NCBI GenBank assembly: GCA_007123465.1
Contig: SKLB01000044.1
Location: forward strand, 1 to 11,587
Direction: 5' to 3'
Source: Spirochaetales bacterium
GTDB lineage: Bacteria > Spirochaetota > Spirochaetia > DSM-27196 > PWMO01
DNA: 11,587 nucleotides
A program made the translations under genes and the position numbers. The notes beneath the pieces were generated by a model. It ran no database searches. It was not told the origin of the DNA and was given only the letters and a program-made list of their open reading frames with translations. Below, piece after piece: positions 1 to 6,538 of this stretch; position 1 is the stretch's first letter; each line of letters begins with the position of its first letter.

Positions 1-745
1 CCGGCGATACGTCGAACACACTGTGGAATTCCGAGATCTTCGCTGCTGTTTCCTCCTTGGTAACATCGGAACGAAGTTCCGCCAGTTCGTCGATTTCGAT
101 GAGGTCGATATGACCTCCAAACGCGCTGATCTGGCGGGTGATATCGGTGTAGACATCGAGCATTCCCGCGTAGTAATGGCCCATCACGCCGAGCCGGTTT
201 GTTCGCATCGTCTTGGCGACCCGCGACGCCTCGACCCAGTGCCTGAGTTCTTCCTGGGTCCGGTCGTCCCCGAGATAGCCCGTCACAAGGTGGTACCCGA
301 TGCCGGCGCGATTGAAGACTGAGGCGATCTCCGGAACGCAGCACGCCTGGCAGTGAGCAAGCCATTCTCCGGTCATCGTGCCACGGTCGCCCAGGCGATT
401 GAAAGAGTCGTAGTCGATTGCAGGTACGGGCTGAATATTGAGAACGATTACCGGTACGCCTGTCTCCTGCGCTACCGGGAGCACCGTTGATGAGAGTGCG
501 TAGGTGGAGATATACAAAAATAATACGTCTACCTCGGACTGGCGGAACAACGCCGCGGCGATACGACTCTGCTCCGGACTATCCACCAGACCCGCGTCAA
601 CGACCTTCATGTCATCCGACTGTTCGATCTGTTGAGCAATGTCGCGCTGGTATCCCTCAAGGCGGCTCTTGAGTCCTTTGAATTGGGGCCAGTATGTGTC
701 AAGACCGATGCCGAAGATCCCCACCGTCAATGCCGTGCGTTTCAT
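1..745 (-). CDS. L-fucose/L-arabinose isomerase-like protein, N-terminal part (runs off left edge)
   Basis: The minus strand reads open from an ATG at 745 to the window edge, giving 248 residues with no stop. The protein begins MKRTALTVGIFGIGLDTYWP, and the GIGLDTYWPQF stretch (residues 12-22) is typical of sugar-isomerase-like proteins related to L-arabinose and L-fucose isomerases. A Rossmann-like N-terminal domain follows, with hydrophobic strands near residues 73-80 and 97-104. Near residues 184-199 is the segment NRLGVMGHYYAGMLDV, also characteristic of this family. These enzymes interconvert aldoses and ketoses in the cytoplasm using a divalent metal. The metal-binding Glu and His residues lie in the C-terminal half, outside the window, so activity and substrate cannot be judged. 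There is no Shine-Dalgarno; a -10-like TATGAT ends 6 nt before the ATG. The family assignment is fairly secure, the exact sugar is not. Confidence 0.82.
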   Translation of the reverse strand, partial: MKRTALTVGIFGIGLDTYWPQFKGLKSRLEGYQRDIAQQIEQSDDMKVVDAGLVDSPEQSRIAAALFRQSEVDVLFLYISTYALSSTVLPVAQETGVPVIVLNIQPVPAIDYDSFNRLGDRGTMTGEWLAHCQACCVPEIASVFNRAGIGYHLVTGYLGDDRTQEELRHWVEASRVAKTMRTNRLGVMGHYYAGMLDVYTDITRQISAFGGHIDLIEIDELAELRSDVTKEETAAKISEFHSVFDVSP

Positions 746-751
746 GGAATC

Positions 752-780
752 ATCATAGCGCGTCGGTTTCGAAACGTAAA
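752..780 (-). promoter_or_regulatory. Candidate sigma70-type promoter of the isomerase-like gene
   Basis: Reading the minus strand, TTTACG (775-780) and TATGAT (752-757) are separated by exactly 17 bp. They match 4/6 and 5/6 of the TTGACA/TATAAT consensus. Only 6 nt lie between the -10 and the ATG at 745, so transcription would be expected to begin at or next to the A of the start codon. No Shine-Dalgarno is present. Prediction by eye. Confidence 0.45.
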
Positions 781-894
781 TGCACATTAGGCGCGTTCAT
801 CATCCCCATCGCCTGTGCCTTCTGATGCTCATCTCGCCCATCGATGTTCGTGTGCCACTCATTGCCGCCATAGTACCGAGCTTCAGCACAGCGG

Positions 895-923
895 GTGACG
901 CGCAGCGCGAATGGTGCTACATT
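895..923 (+). promoter_or_regulatory. Candidate extended -10 promoter of the D,D-carboxypeptidase gene
   Basis: GTGACG (895-900) and TACATT (918-923) are 17 bp apart, each matching 4/6 of the consensus. A TGn extension (915-917) directly precedes the -10. The -10 ends 12 nt before the ATG at 936, so the leader would be only about 6 nt and could not carry a Shine-Dalgarno. Prediction by eye. Confidence 0.38.
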
Positions 924-935
924 AGCCTGATACGC

Positions 936-2183
936 ATGAAACTCCCAATCTGCAGCATCCTGCTGTTTTTCGCGCTGAGCAGTGGCCCTGTTTCAGCTGA
1001 ATCAGATCTTCCGCGCATCAAACCGTGGGCTATGCAGTACGCCGCGGCCCGGGCTCCTGAGGTCATGGCGCGTGCCGCGCTGTTGCTGGATGCCGAGACC
1101 GGTGCGGTACTGTTTGAGAAAGGCGCCGATATCGTCATCCCACCGGCAAGTCTCAGCAAGGTTGTGGCGATGCACGTTGTCTTTGCGATGGCTGAACGCG
1201 GTGAAGTCGATCTCGATGAACCGGTGACTGTTGCACCGGAGAGCTGGGCGGTCAATATGCCGCCGGGGTCTTCGCTGATGTTTCTGGGCCCGCAGCAGGA
1301 GGTCACTCTGCGCCAATTGCTGCTGGGGCTCGCTGTGCCGTCGGGTAACGACGCCGCTGTGGCGGTGGCACAGCACACCGCGGGGTCGGTTGAGGCATTT
1401 GCTGAGCTGATGACGCGCGAGGCGCGCGCGTTGGGACTGCCGACACTGGAGTTTCAAGAGCCATCGGGATTGAGTTCCGACAACCGGGTTACTGCGCGCG
1501 AGTTTGCGCAGTTTCTGCGCTACTACGTGCAGTTGTGGCCGCACGCTACCCGCGACTACCATTCACAGGAGCGCTTTACCTGGCCGCCGGATGCGGCTCA
1601 GCCGATCACACAGTACAATCGCAACTCGATGCTGCAGAGCTATCCCGGAGTTGACGGGGTCAAGACCGGTTTTATCCGACAGTCTCGCTACAATCTGGCG
1701 CTAAGCGCACAGCGCGACGGACGCCGTCTGATAGCGGTGCTTCTGGGTGTGCCCGGCGAGAATCACATCGAAGGTGAGCGCAACCGCGCCCGTGACGCCA
1801 CGTTGCTTCTGGACTACGGATTCGAGCATTTTCACAACGTTGAGCTGCAACTGCCGTTGCCCGAGGCGGTGCGCGTCTGGAAGGGAAACCGGCGCACGGT
1901 TGAGCTGTCGTTCAACTCGATGCAGCGCGGGCCGCGGCTTCTTACGGTGGCGCTGCGCGACAGAGACCGGCTCGAGGGCCAGCTTGTACAGCAGCATGAG
2001 GTGGAGGCCCCGGTAGCGTTGGGCCAGAATCTGGGCCTGATCCGCATCAGCGCCGCAGGTAACGAGCTGCTGGAGATACCGCTACGGGCAACCGAGGAGG
2101 TTCCGCGGGGCAATCTCCTGCGAGTAATCTGGGATTCTGTGGTGCGATTTATCCTGCAGCTGCTGGTCAGCCTACGCCGGTAA
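936..2183 (+). CDS. dacA: D-alanyl-D-alanine carboxypeptidase (PBP5-type, peptidase S11)
   Basis: This periplasmic penicillin-binding protein removes the terminal D-Ala from peptidoglycan pentapeptides and so limits cross-linking. From ATG 936 it has 415 residues. Residues 1-21 form a signal peptide with probable cleavage after PVSA. The active-site motifs are S72-L-S-K75 (catalytic Ser72), S136-G-N138 and K243-T-G245, in family order and spacing. Residues of about 300-390 match the beta-rich C-terminal PBP5 domain. The last 20 or so residues (from about 393) form an amphipathic or hydrophobic helix like the membrane anchor of PBP5. The frame is open from 780, but the earlier start would bury the signal peptide behind 52 extra residues, so 936 is preferred. 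There is no Shine-Dalgarno. The 3' end overlaps the convergent gene by 17 nt. The family call is firm; which dac paralogue it is cannot be decided. Confidence 0.92.
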   Translation: MKLPICSILLFFALSSGPVSAESDLPRIKPWAMQYAAARAPEVMARAALLLDAETGAVLFEKGADIVIPPASLSKVVAMHVVFAMAERGEVDLDEPVTVAPESWAVNMPPGSSLMFLGPQQEVTLRQLLLGLAVPSGNDAAVAVAQHTAGSVEAFAELMTREARALGLPTLEFQEPSGLSSDNRVTAREFAQFLRYYVQLWPHATRDYHSQERFTWPPDAAQPITQYNRNSMLQSYPGVDGVKTGFIRQSRYNLALSAQRDGRRLIAVLLGVPGENHIEGERNRARDATLLLDYGFEHFHNVELQLPLPEAVRVWKGNRRTVELSFNSMQRGPRLLTVALRDRDRLEGQLVQQHEVEAPVALGQNLGLIRISAAGNELLEIPLRATEEVPRGNLLRVIWDSVVRFILQLLVSLRR

Positions 2184-3150
2184 GCGCCTTGATGTACTGC
2201 AGCCGCTCAAACGTCTCGGGTTCTTTCCGCGCCACCTGTGCCAAATGGCCGCGAAAATCTGCTATAGAAGCAAAGCCGTGTGTTTCCATCCAGCTGTCGA
2301 GCTCGTCACGGACTTCGCCGAGCCGCTCGAGGCCGTTGCAGTACAGCGTAGAACATAGTTGGACCGTCTGCGCACCGGCCAGCAGCAGCTTCACCGCCTC
2401 TTTGCCGCTGTGAACCCCGGTAGAGCCGGATAGTTGACAGTCGAGCACGGTGCTGAGCACGGAGATCCAGCGTAGCGGCTGGTAGATCTCATTGGGGGTG
2501 CTGAACTGGTAACCAGGCGTCGGGGTCAGCTTGTCTATATCGACATCGAGCTGGTAGAAGCGGTTGAACAGTACCAGCGCGGCTGCGCCGGCCCGGGTCA
2601 GCGCGCGCGCCAGCGCCGGCAGCGAGGTGGCGTAGGGACCAATCTTGACCGCAATCGGTATTTCGATTCGCTTACTGACGCCTTCGACAATTCGCACGTA
2701 GCGCTTCTCTATTTCGTCGCACGACTGCTCGGCACTCCGCGGCATGATAGCGATATTGAGTTCAAGCGCATCGGCTCCGGCCTTCTCCAACTGCCGCGCC
2801 CAGTCGACCCACCATTCCGATGAGACGCAGTTGACGCTGGCGATGATCGGAACCTGATTCTCGCGTTTAGCCGTCTGGATCAACTTCAGATATGCACTCG
2901 GTCCGAGATGCTTTCCCATCTGCTGGATGTACTCCGACGCCTCAGGGTGTGCTGAGAGGTCTGAGTGCTCTTGCTGTGAACTGACCTCCAGGTCGATCTG
3001 CTCTTCAAAAAGCGACTTCACCACCACCGCACCGGCGCCGGCTTCGACACATTGCCTGATGCCTTTGGCCGTTCCGGTCAGTCCGCAACTGGAAACAATT
3101 ATCGGGTTGGGCAACGTCAAACCGATATACGTGGTGCCGAGATCAGCCAT
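2167..3150 (-). CDS. Dihydroorotate dehydrogenase-like FMN protein lacking the usual catalytic Cys
   Basis: The 327-residue protein is a TIM-barrel flavoprotein of the dihydroorotate dehydrogenase superfamily. It starts MADLGTTYIGLTLPNPIIVS, as these proteins do. FMN-site elements are visible: K45 in VVVKS, N107, N132 in ALELN, K169, N196, and the phosphate-binding SGSTGVHSG near 241-249. In class 1 dihydroorotate dehydrogenases the strand reads ELNxSCPN with the catalytic Cys; here it reads ELNIAIMPR, so that Cys is Ile and the CPN motif is gone. It is therefore probably not the pyrimidine-pathway enzyme, and its substrate is unknown. To my knowledge such DHODH-like proteins often lie near pyruvate:ferredoxin oxidoreductase genes, but none is seen here. 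The ATG at 3150 has a good AAAGGAAA Shine-Dalgarno. Its promoter overlaps that of the divergent oxidoreductase gene. Confidence 0.85.
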   Translation of the reverse strand: MADLGTTYIGLTLPNPIIVSSCGLTGTAKGIRQCVEAGAGAVVVKSLFEEQIDLEVSSQQEHSDLSAHPEASEYIQQMGKHLGPSAYLKLIQTAKRENQVPIIASVNCVSSEWWVDWARQLEKAGADALELNIAIMPRSAEQSCDEIEKRYVRIVEGVSKRIEIPIAVKIGPYATSLPALARALTRAGAAALVLFNRFYQLDVDIDKLTPTPGYQFSTPNEIYQPLRWISVLSTVLDCQLSGSTGVHSGKEAVKLLLAGAQTVQLCSTLYCNGLERLGEVRDELDSWMETHGFASIADFRGHLAQVARKEPETFERLQYIKALTGVG

Positions 3151-3171
3151 CAGACTTTCCTTTTATTGTGA

Positions 3172-3200
3172 TTGAGGAATACAACTAATTACTCTATATT
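3172..3200 (+). promoter_or_regulatory. Candidate promoter of the FAD oxidoreductase gene
   Basis: TTGAGG (3172-3177) and TATATT (3195-3200) are 17 bp apart, matching 4/6 and 5/6 of the consensus. The -10 shares three bases with the -10 of the opposite promoter (3198-3203). The predicted start near 3207 gives a leader of about 37 nt that includes the GAGGG Shine-Dalgarno (3232-3236). Confidence 0.5.
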
Positions 3201-3218
3201 ATAGCTGGAGAATAATAT
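3196..3218. promoter_or_regulatory. Inverted repeat in the divergent promoter region (possible operator)
   Basis: ATATTAT (3196-3202) and ATAATAT (3212-3218) form a perfect 7-bp inverted repeat around a 9-bp spacer. The left arm covers most of both -10 elements. A smaller palindrome, CTATA-T-TATAG (3194-3204), is centred on the same spot. The placement suits a repressor acting on both genes. However, AT-rich promoter DNA makes such repeats easily by chance, and I cannot match it to a known operator. Confidence 0.3.
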
Positions 3219-3226
3219 TTCAGCAA
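3198..3226 (-). promoter_or_regulatory. Candidate promoter of the dihydroorotate dehydrogenase-like gene
   Basis: On the minus strand TTGCTG (3221-3226) and a perfect TATAAT (3198-3203) are 17 bp apart. The -10 overlaps that of the plus-strand promoter at 3195-3200. The AT-rich region of 3181-3220 stands out from the GC-rich surroundings. Confidence 0.55.
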
Positions 3227-3243
3227 GCTGCGAGGGATGAGAT

Positions 3244-4431
3244 ATGCAAGCCGTGTGGGACATCGTAGTAGTGGGGGCCGGTAGCGCGGGAATCGCAGCG
3301 GTTGAGGGCGCGCACCGGCAGAGTCCTGCAGCGCAGATCCTGCTACTGGATGAAGATCCCCACGCTCCGTACAAGCGAACGCAGCTGTCCAAGCATATTG
3401 CGTCCGGTTTCGATACCAGCCATTTCAAACTGCGCGAAGAACAGTGGTTTCGGGACTATAATGTCTCGCTACGTAGCGGCGAATCGGTGGTTGAACTGGA
3501 GCCGCAGCAGCGTGAGCTGCGGCTGGCCAGCGGAGAAACGCTGCAATATCGCGCGCTGGTGCTGGCCTGTGGAGCCGCTCCGATGTACCCCAGGATTGTT
3601 CGTCCGCACCAGGAAGACTCGTTCTTTGTTCTGCGCAGCATGCGCGACGCACAGAGGCTGATGAAAGGACTGAAATCGGTACGTAGCGTGCTGATCGACG
3701 GCATGGGCGTCCTGGCGCTGGAGATCGCTAATCAAGTAGTAGCGATGAAAAAGAAGCCTACGCTGGTGGGTGCCACAGCTCAACTTATGCCGCGCCAGCT
3801 CAACACTCGAGCAGCCGAGATCATGGAAGACATTCTGGTACGCGAGAAGGTGAAGCTCCTGTTTCAGGACGAGATTCTCTCGTTTGAGCCCAATCGCAAA
3901 GGTGGACTCGAGGTATCGATGGTCAAGAGTTCAGGAGTCTACGATGCGGTTATTGTCTGCATTGGCGTGCAGCCGCGTAGCGAACTCGCCGAGTCCGCAG
4001 GGTTACGTGTCGAGCGCGGGGTTGTGGTTGACGATTATCTGCAGACTTCCGCGCCATCGGTCTTTGCTGCCGGAGATGTGGCAGAGCACCCCGACGGCAG
4101 CATCAGTTATCTGTGGCGTGCGGCCGAGCATCAGGGCGAGACAGCCGGTATGAACGCCGCTGGAGCGCACCAGAAGTACGACCGCCGCCCGTTCCGTCTC
4201 AAGACCAGCGTCTTCGATACCTATGTGTTCTCTATGAATATGCCGGGAGATCCGCACAACTACCGTATCGAGGAGATTGAAGCCGATGCGGCCTACCAGT
4301 GTTTCTACTTTGCCGACGACGGCCTGGCAGGGCTTGTTGTGCTGAATGACGAGCCGCGTAGCGCGCTCTATTCTCAGGCCGTCCTTGAGCGCTGGAGTCT
4401 CGAGCAGGTAGCCGATGAACTCATGCTTTGA
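3244..4431 (+). CDS. FAD-dependent pyridine nucleotide oxidoreductase (rubredoxin/ferredoxin reductase-like)
   Basis: The 395-residue protein has the two-dinucleotide-domain fold of NADH:rubredoxin and ferredoxin reductases. The N-terminal FAD motif is GAGSAG (11-16). APYKRTQLSK (41-50) resembles the family's PYxRxxLSK. The second nucleotide motif is DGMGVLALE (152-160), a variant of GGGxxGxE. The FAD-closing motif TSAPSVFAAGDVAE lies at 268-281. A small C-terminal domain follows (about 318-395). There is no CxxC pair, so it is not thioredoxin-reductase-like. The acidic residue that usually ends the strand after the second motif and favours NADH is Gly176 here, so cofactor preference is open. 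The partner may be a rubredoxin, a ferredoxin or another redox protein; none is encoded nearby. A GAGGG Shine-Dalgarno sits 7 nt before ATG 3244. sodA follows after 69 bp. Confidence 0.88.
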   Translation: MQAVWDIVVVGAGSAGIAAVEGAHRQSPAAQILLLDEDPHAPYKRTQLSKHIASGFDTSHFKLREEQWFRDYNVSLRSGESVVELEPQQRELRLASGETLQYRALVLACGAAPMYPRIVRPHQEDSFFVLRSMRDAQRLMKGLKSVRSVLIDGMGVLALEIANQVVAMKKKPTLVGATAQLMPRQLNTRAAEIMEDILVREKVKLLFQDEILSFEPNRKGGLEVSMVKSSGVYDAVIVCIGVQPRSELAESAGLRVERGVVVDDYLQTSAPSVFAAGDVAEHPDGSISYLWRAAEHQGETAGMNAAGAHQKYDRRPFRLKTSVFDTYVFSMNMPGDPHNYRIEEIEADAAYQCFYFADDGLAGLVVLNDEPRSALYSQAVLERWSLEQVADELML

Positions 4432-4439
4432 GCCTTTTG

Positions 4440-4468
4440 TTGATCTATGCGTACAGCTTTAGTATCTT
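4440..4468 (+). promoter_or_regulatory. Candidate promoter of sodA
   Basis: TTGATC (4440-4445) and TATCTT (4463-4468) are 17 bp apart, each matching 4/6 of the consensus. A nearly overlapping alternative is TTGTTG (4437-4442) with TAGTAT (4460-4465). Both are weak, and sodA may also be read from the upstream oxidoreductase promoter, since I see no terminator in 4432-4500. Confidence 0.3.
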
Positions 4469-4500
4469 TGTTTTACTACGCAAGAACATAGGAGGATCAA

Positions 4501-5109
4501 ATGGCTTTTACAACACCTGAGTTACCGTACGCATACAATGCATTGGAACCGTACATCGATGAACAGACAATGCGAATCCATCACGACAAGCACCACGTGG
4601 CGTACACCACCAAACTCAATGCCGCCGTTGAGGGCAGCGAGTATGAATCGCGCGAGCCAGAGAAGCTGGTTGCCGAGTGGCAGAAGCTGCCGCAAAACAT
4701 TCAGATTGCCGTGCGCAATCACGGCGGCGGGCACGTCAATCATGCGCTCTTCTGGCAGATTCTGAAGAAGAACGAGGGCGGCAAACCGTCGGGGCCGCTC
4801 GCAGCCGCCATTGACAAAGCTTTTGGAAGCTTCGATGAGTTCAAGAAGCAGTTCAGCGCCGCTGCAGCCGGGCGTTTCGGCAGCGGATGGGCGTGGCTGG
4901 TTGTGAGCTCGGGCGGCGAGCTGGAGATCACCTCGACTCCGAACCAGGACAATCCGATTTCCGAAGGCAAGACGCCGATCCTGGGTCTCGATGTGTGGGA
5001 GCACGCGTACTACCTGAAGTACCAGAACAAGCGTCCCGACTATATTGAAGCGTTTTTCAACGTGATTAACTGGGACAAGGTCGCCGAATTGTACGGCAAC
5101 GCCAAATAA
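4501..5109 (+). CDS. sodA: Superoxide dismutase, Mn-type of the Fe/Mn family
   Basis: This 202-residue cytoplasmic enzyme converts superoxide to hydrogen peroxide and oxygen. The four metal ligands are H27, H81 (in GGHVNH), D164 and H168 (in DVWEHAYYL). The active-site gateway residues H31 and Y35 follow the first ligand. The outer-sphere Gln is Q149 in TPNQDNP, in the C-terminal domain, with Gly before the GHVNH segment; this arrangement is typical of Mn enzymes, Fe enzymes having the Gln in the N-terminal domain. Length is normal for the family. The start at 4501 has a strong AGGAGG Shine-Dalgarno ending 5 nt upstream. There is no signal peptide. The gene lies between an FAD oxidoreductase and sufS, a sensible oxidative-stress setting. 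Metal choice is inferred from these residues, and cambialistic use of Fe remains possible. Confidence 0.97.
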   Translation: MAFTTPELPYAYNALEPYIDEQTMRIHHDKHHVAYTTKLNAAVEGSEYESREPEKLVAEWQKLPQNIQIAVRNHGGGHVNHALFWQILKKNEGGKPSGPLAAAIDKAFGSFDEFKKQFSAAAAGRFGSGWAWLVVSSGGELEITSTPNQDNPISEGKTPILGLDVWEHAYYLKYQNKRPDYIEAFFNVINWDKVAELYGNAK

Positions 5110-5156
5110 GCGTAGTGACTGCAGCAGCAGTCTCTGGATTGATCGTCTTACAAATC

Positions 5157-5194
5157 CGCCGCAGTGCCCCGGGGTGTTGCGGCGTTCTGTTTCT
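5157..5194 (+). terminator. Probable intrinsic terminator after sodA
   Basis: CGCCGCA (5157-5163) pairs perfectly with TGCGGCG (5178-5184). The stem continues inward through three G-U pairs and two C-G pairs to a CCGG tetraloop, about 12 bp in all. A T-rich run, TTCTGTTTCT, follows (5185-5194). A smaller hairpin closer to the stop codon, GACTGC-N4-GCAGTC (5117-5132), has no T-tract. The structure separates sodA from sufS. Confidence 0.6.
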
Positions 5195-5220
5195 CCAGAG
5201 CTTCCCGGTAGCGTCAAGCG

Positions 5221-5250
5221 TTGTCTAAGTGTGCCATATCAGGGTAGATT
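5221..5250 (+). promoter_or_regulatory. Candidate promoter of sufS-sufU
   Basis: TTGTCT (5221-5226) and TAGATT (5245-5250) are 18 bp apart, each matching 4/6 of the consensus, directly downstream of the sodA terminator. The match is modest. I see no recognisable IscR- or SufR-type operator. Confidence 0.33.
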
Positions 5251-5256
5251 GAGCGT

Positions 5257-5261
5257 GGGAG
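5257..5261 (+). promoter_or_regulatory. Shine-Dalgarno that fixes the sufS start
   Basis: GGGAG lies 5 nt before the ATG at 5267. The longer open frame back to 5174 would begin inside the terminator hairpin and carry no such site, so 5267 is the preferred start. Confidence 0.6.
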
Positions 5262-5266
5262 TGAAG

Positions 5267-6538
5267 ATGAGTACTACACAGTCAAGCGCCGCGGTCGGGG
5301 CGCAGAGCGCTGCTCTCGACGTAAGCAGGATACGTGAAGATTTCCCGATTCTGAAACGGACTATGAACGGCAAGCCTTTTGTCTACCTGGATAACGGTGC
5401 CACCTCGCTTAAGCCGCAGGCCGTGATTGATGCCGAAGTTGGCTACTACACCGAACTAGGCGCCAATATTCACCGCGGTGTCTACGAGTTCAGTGAAAAG
5501 GCGTCGGCGCTCTACGACCAGGCGCGCAACAAGGTTGCCGGGTTCATCGGTGCGCGTGATCCTCGTCAGGTAGTGTTCACCAAGAGTGCTACAGAATCGG
5601 TCAACCTGATCGTCTACGGCTGGGCGCTGAAGAATATCAAGCCGGGCGACGAAATCTGTGTCAGCGAGATCGAGCACCACGCCAATTTTGTGCCGTGGCA
5701 GATGCTGGCAGAGCGCTGCGGCGCCACGTTGCGCTTCATCCCGATGCTGCCGGCCGAAGGAACGCTGGACCTCAGTCAGCTGGACCAGCTCATCAATGAG
5801 CGCACGCGCGTGGTAGCGGTTACCGCGATGTCCAATGTTACCGGTTATATACCGCCGGTTGAGCTGATACTGAGGCGCGCCAGAGCCGTTGGCGCGATAA
5901 CTGTGGTAGACGGTGCTCAGTGGGTGTCGCACACCGCGGTTGATGTGGAATCGCTTGATGCGGACTTTCTGGTCTTTTCTGCACACAAGATGTGCGGGCC
6001 CACCGGGGTGGGGGTGCTCTACGGCCGCGAACGGCTGCTGGAGGAGATGGATCCGTTTCTCTTTGGCGGTGATATGGTGCAGCGAGTGCGCAAGGAAAAG
6101 ACGGTTTTCAAACAGATTCCGGACAAATTTGAAGCCGGTACACCCAATATTGCCGGGGTGATCGGATTCGGCAGCGCTATAGACTACCTGCTCGGTGTCG
6201 GTATGGACGCAATTCACGCTCACGAGCAGCAGTTGCTGGCCTACGCTTTGCAAGAGGCATCGAGCATTGATGCCATTATCACCTACGGTCCGTCCGACCT
6301 GCTGTTGCGCGGTGGCATTCTTTCGTTCAACGTTGGCGACGCACATCCGCACGACACCGGAACAATTCTCGATGAAGACGGCATCGCAGTGCGTACCGGT
6401 CTGCACTGCGCGCATCCGTTCATGCACGCGCTGGGAATTCCCGGCACAACGCGCGCATCGTTCTACCTCTACAACAACAAGCAAGACGTCGATCGGCTGA
6501 TAGCGTCGGTGCGCCGCGTAGCGGAGATTTTCGCGTGA
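5267..6538 (+). CDS. sufS: Cysteine desulfurase SufS
   Basis: This 423-residue PLP enzyme (class V aminotransferase fold) takes sulfur from L-cysteine to form an enzyme persulfide for Fe-S cluster assembly, releasing alanine. Visible elements are YLDNGATSLKP (40-50), H137 in EIEHHAN stacking on PLP, D215 in VVDGAQ, and the PLP lysine K241 in SAHKMCGPTG. The persulfide cysteine C381 sits in RTGLHCAHP, whose RxGxHCA context marks the SufS type rather than IscS or NifS. The protein ends normally for the family. ATG 5267 is chosen by its Shine-Dalgarno. The last codons overlap the start of sufU by 4 nt. No sufB, sufC or sufD lies in the window. Confidence 0.96.
   Translation: MSTTQSSAAVGAQSAALDVSRIREDFPILKRTMNGKPFVYLDNGATSLKPQAVIDAEVGYYTELGANIHRGVYEFSEKASALYDQARNKVAGFIGARDPRQVVFTKSATESVNLIVYGWALKNIKPGDEICVSEIEHHANFVPWQMLAERCGATLRFIPMLPAEGTLDLSQLDQLINERTRVVAVTAMSNVTGYIPPVELILRRARAVGAITVVDGAQWVSHTAVDVESLDADFLVFSAHKMCGPTGVGVLYGRERLLEEMDPFLFGGDMVQRVRKEKTVFKQIPDKFEAGTPNIAGVIGFGSAIDYLLGVGMDAIHAHEQQLLAYALQEASSIDAIITYGPSDLLLRGGILSFNVGDAHPHDTGTILDEDGIAVRTGLHCAHPFMHALGIPGTTRASFYLYNNKQDVDRLIASVRRVAEIFA

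Larger units (their letters stand above)
746..935. other. Divergent intergenic region without a supported gene
   Basis: This 190-bp gap separates the isomerase-like gene (minus) from the carboxypeptidase gene (plus). It holds the two candidate promoters listed at 752-780 and 895-923. The carboxypeptidase frame stays open through 780-935, but those 52 codons encode His- and Pro-containing sequence that precedes a complete signal peptide. I therefore read this stretch as non-coding. I see no other structure in it. Confidence 0.6.

Noticed and set aside
23..672. Plus-strand open frames at 23-322 and 487-672
   Set aside because: They are antisense to the continuous isomerase-like frame on the minus strand and encode no recognisable domain.
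780..935. N-terminal extension of the carboxypeptidase frame from an ATG at 780
   Set aside because: It would place 52 residues before a complete signal peptide, and a candidate promoter with an extended -10 lies inside the stretch at 895-923.
5174..5266. Longer SufS beginning at 5174
   Set aside because: That start is inside the terminator hairpin of sodA; ATG 5267 has a GGGAG Shine-Dalgarno at good distance and gives a normal SufS N-terminus.
4522..6484. Long antisense open frames at 4522-5217 and 5456-6484
   Set aside because: They oppose the clear sodA and sufS genes; they are by-products of GC-rich codon use, with compositions typical of shadow frames.
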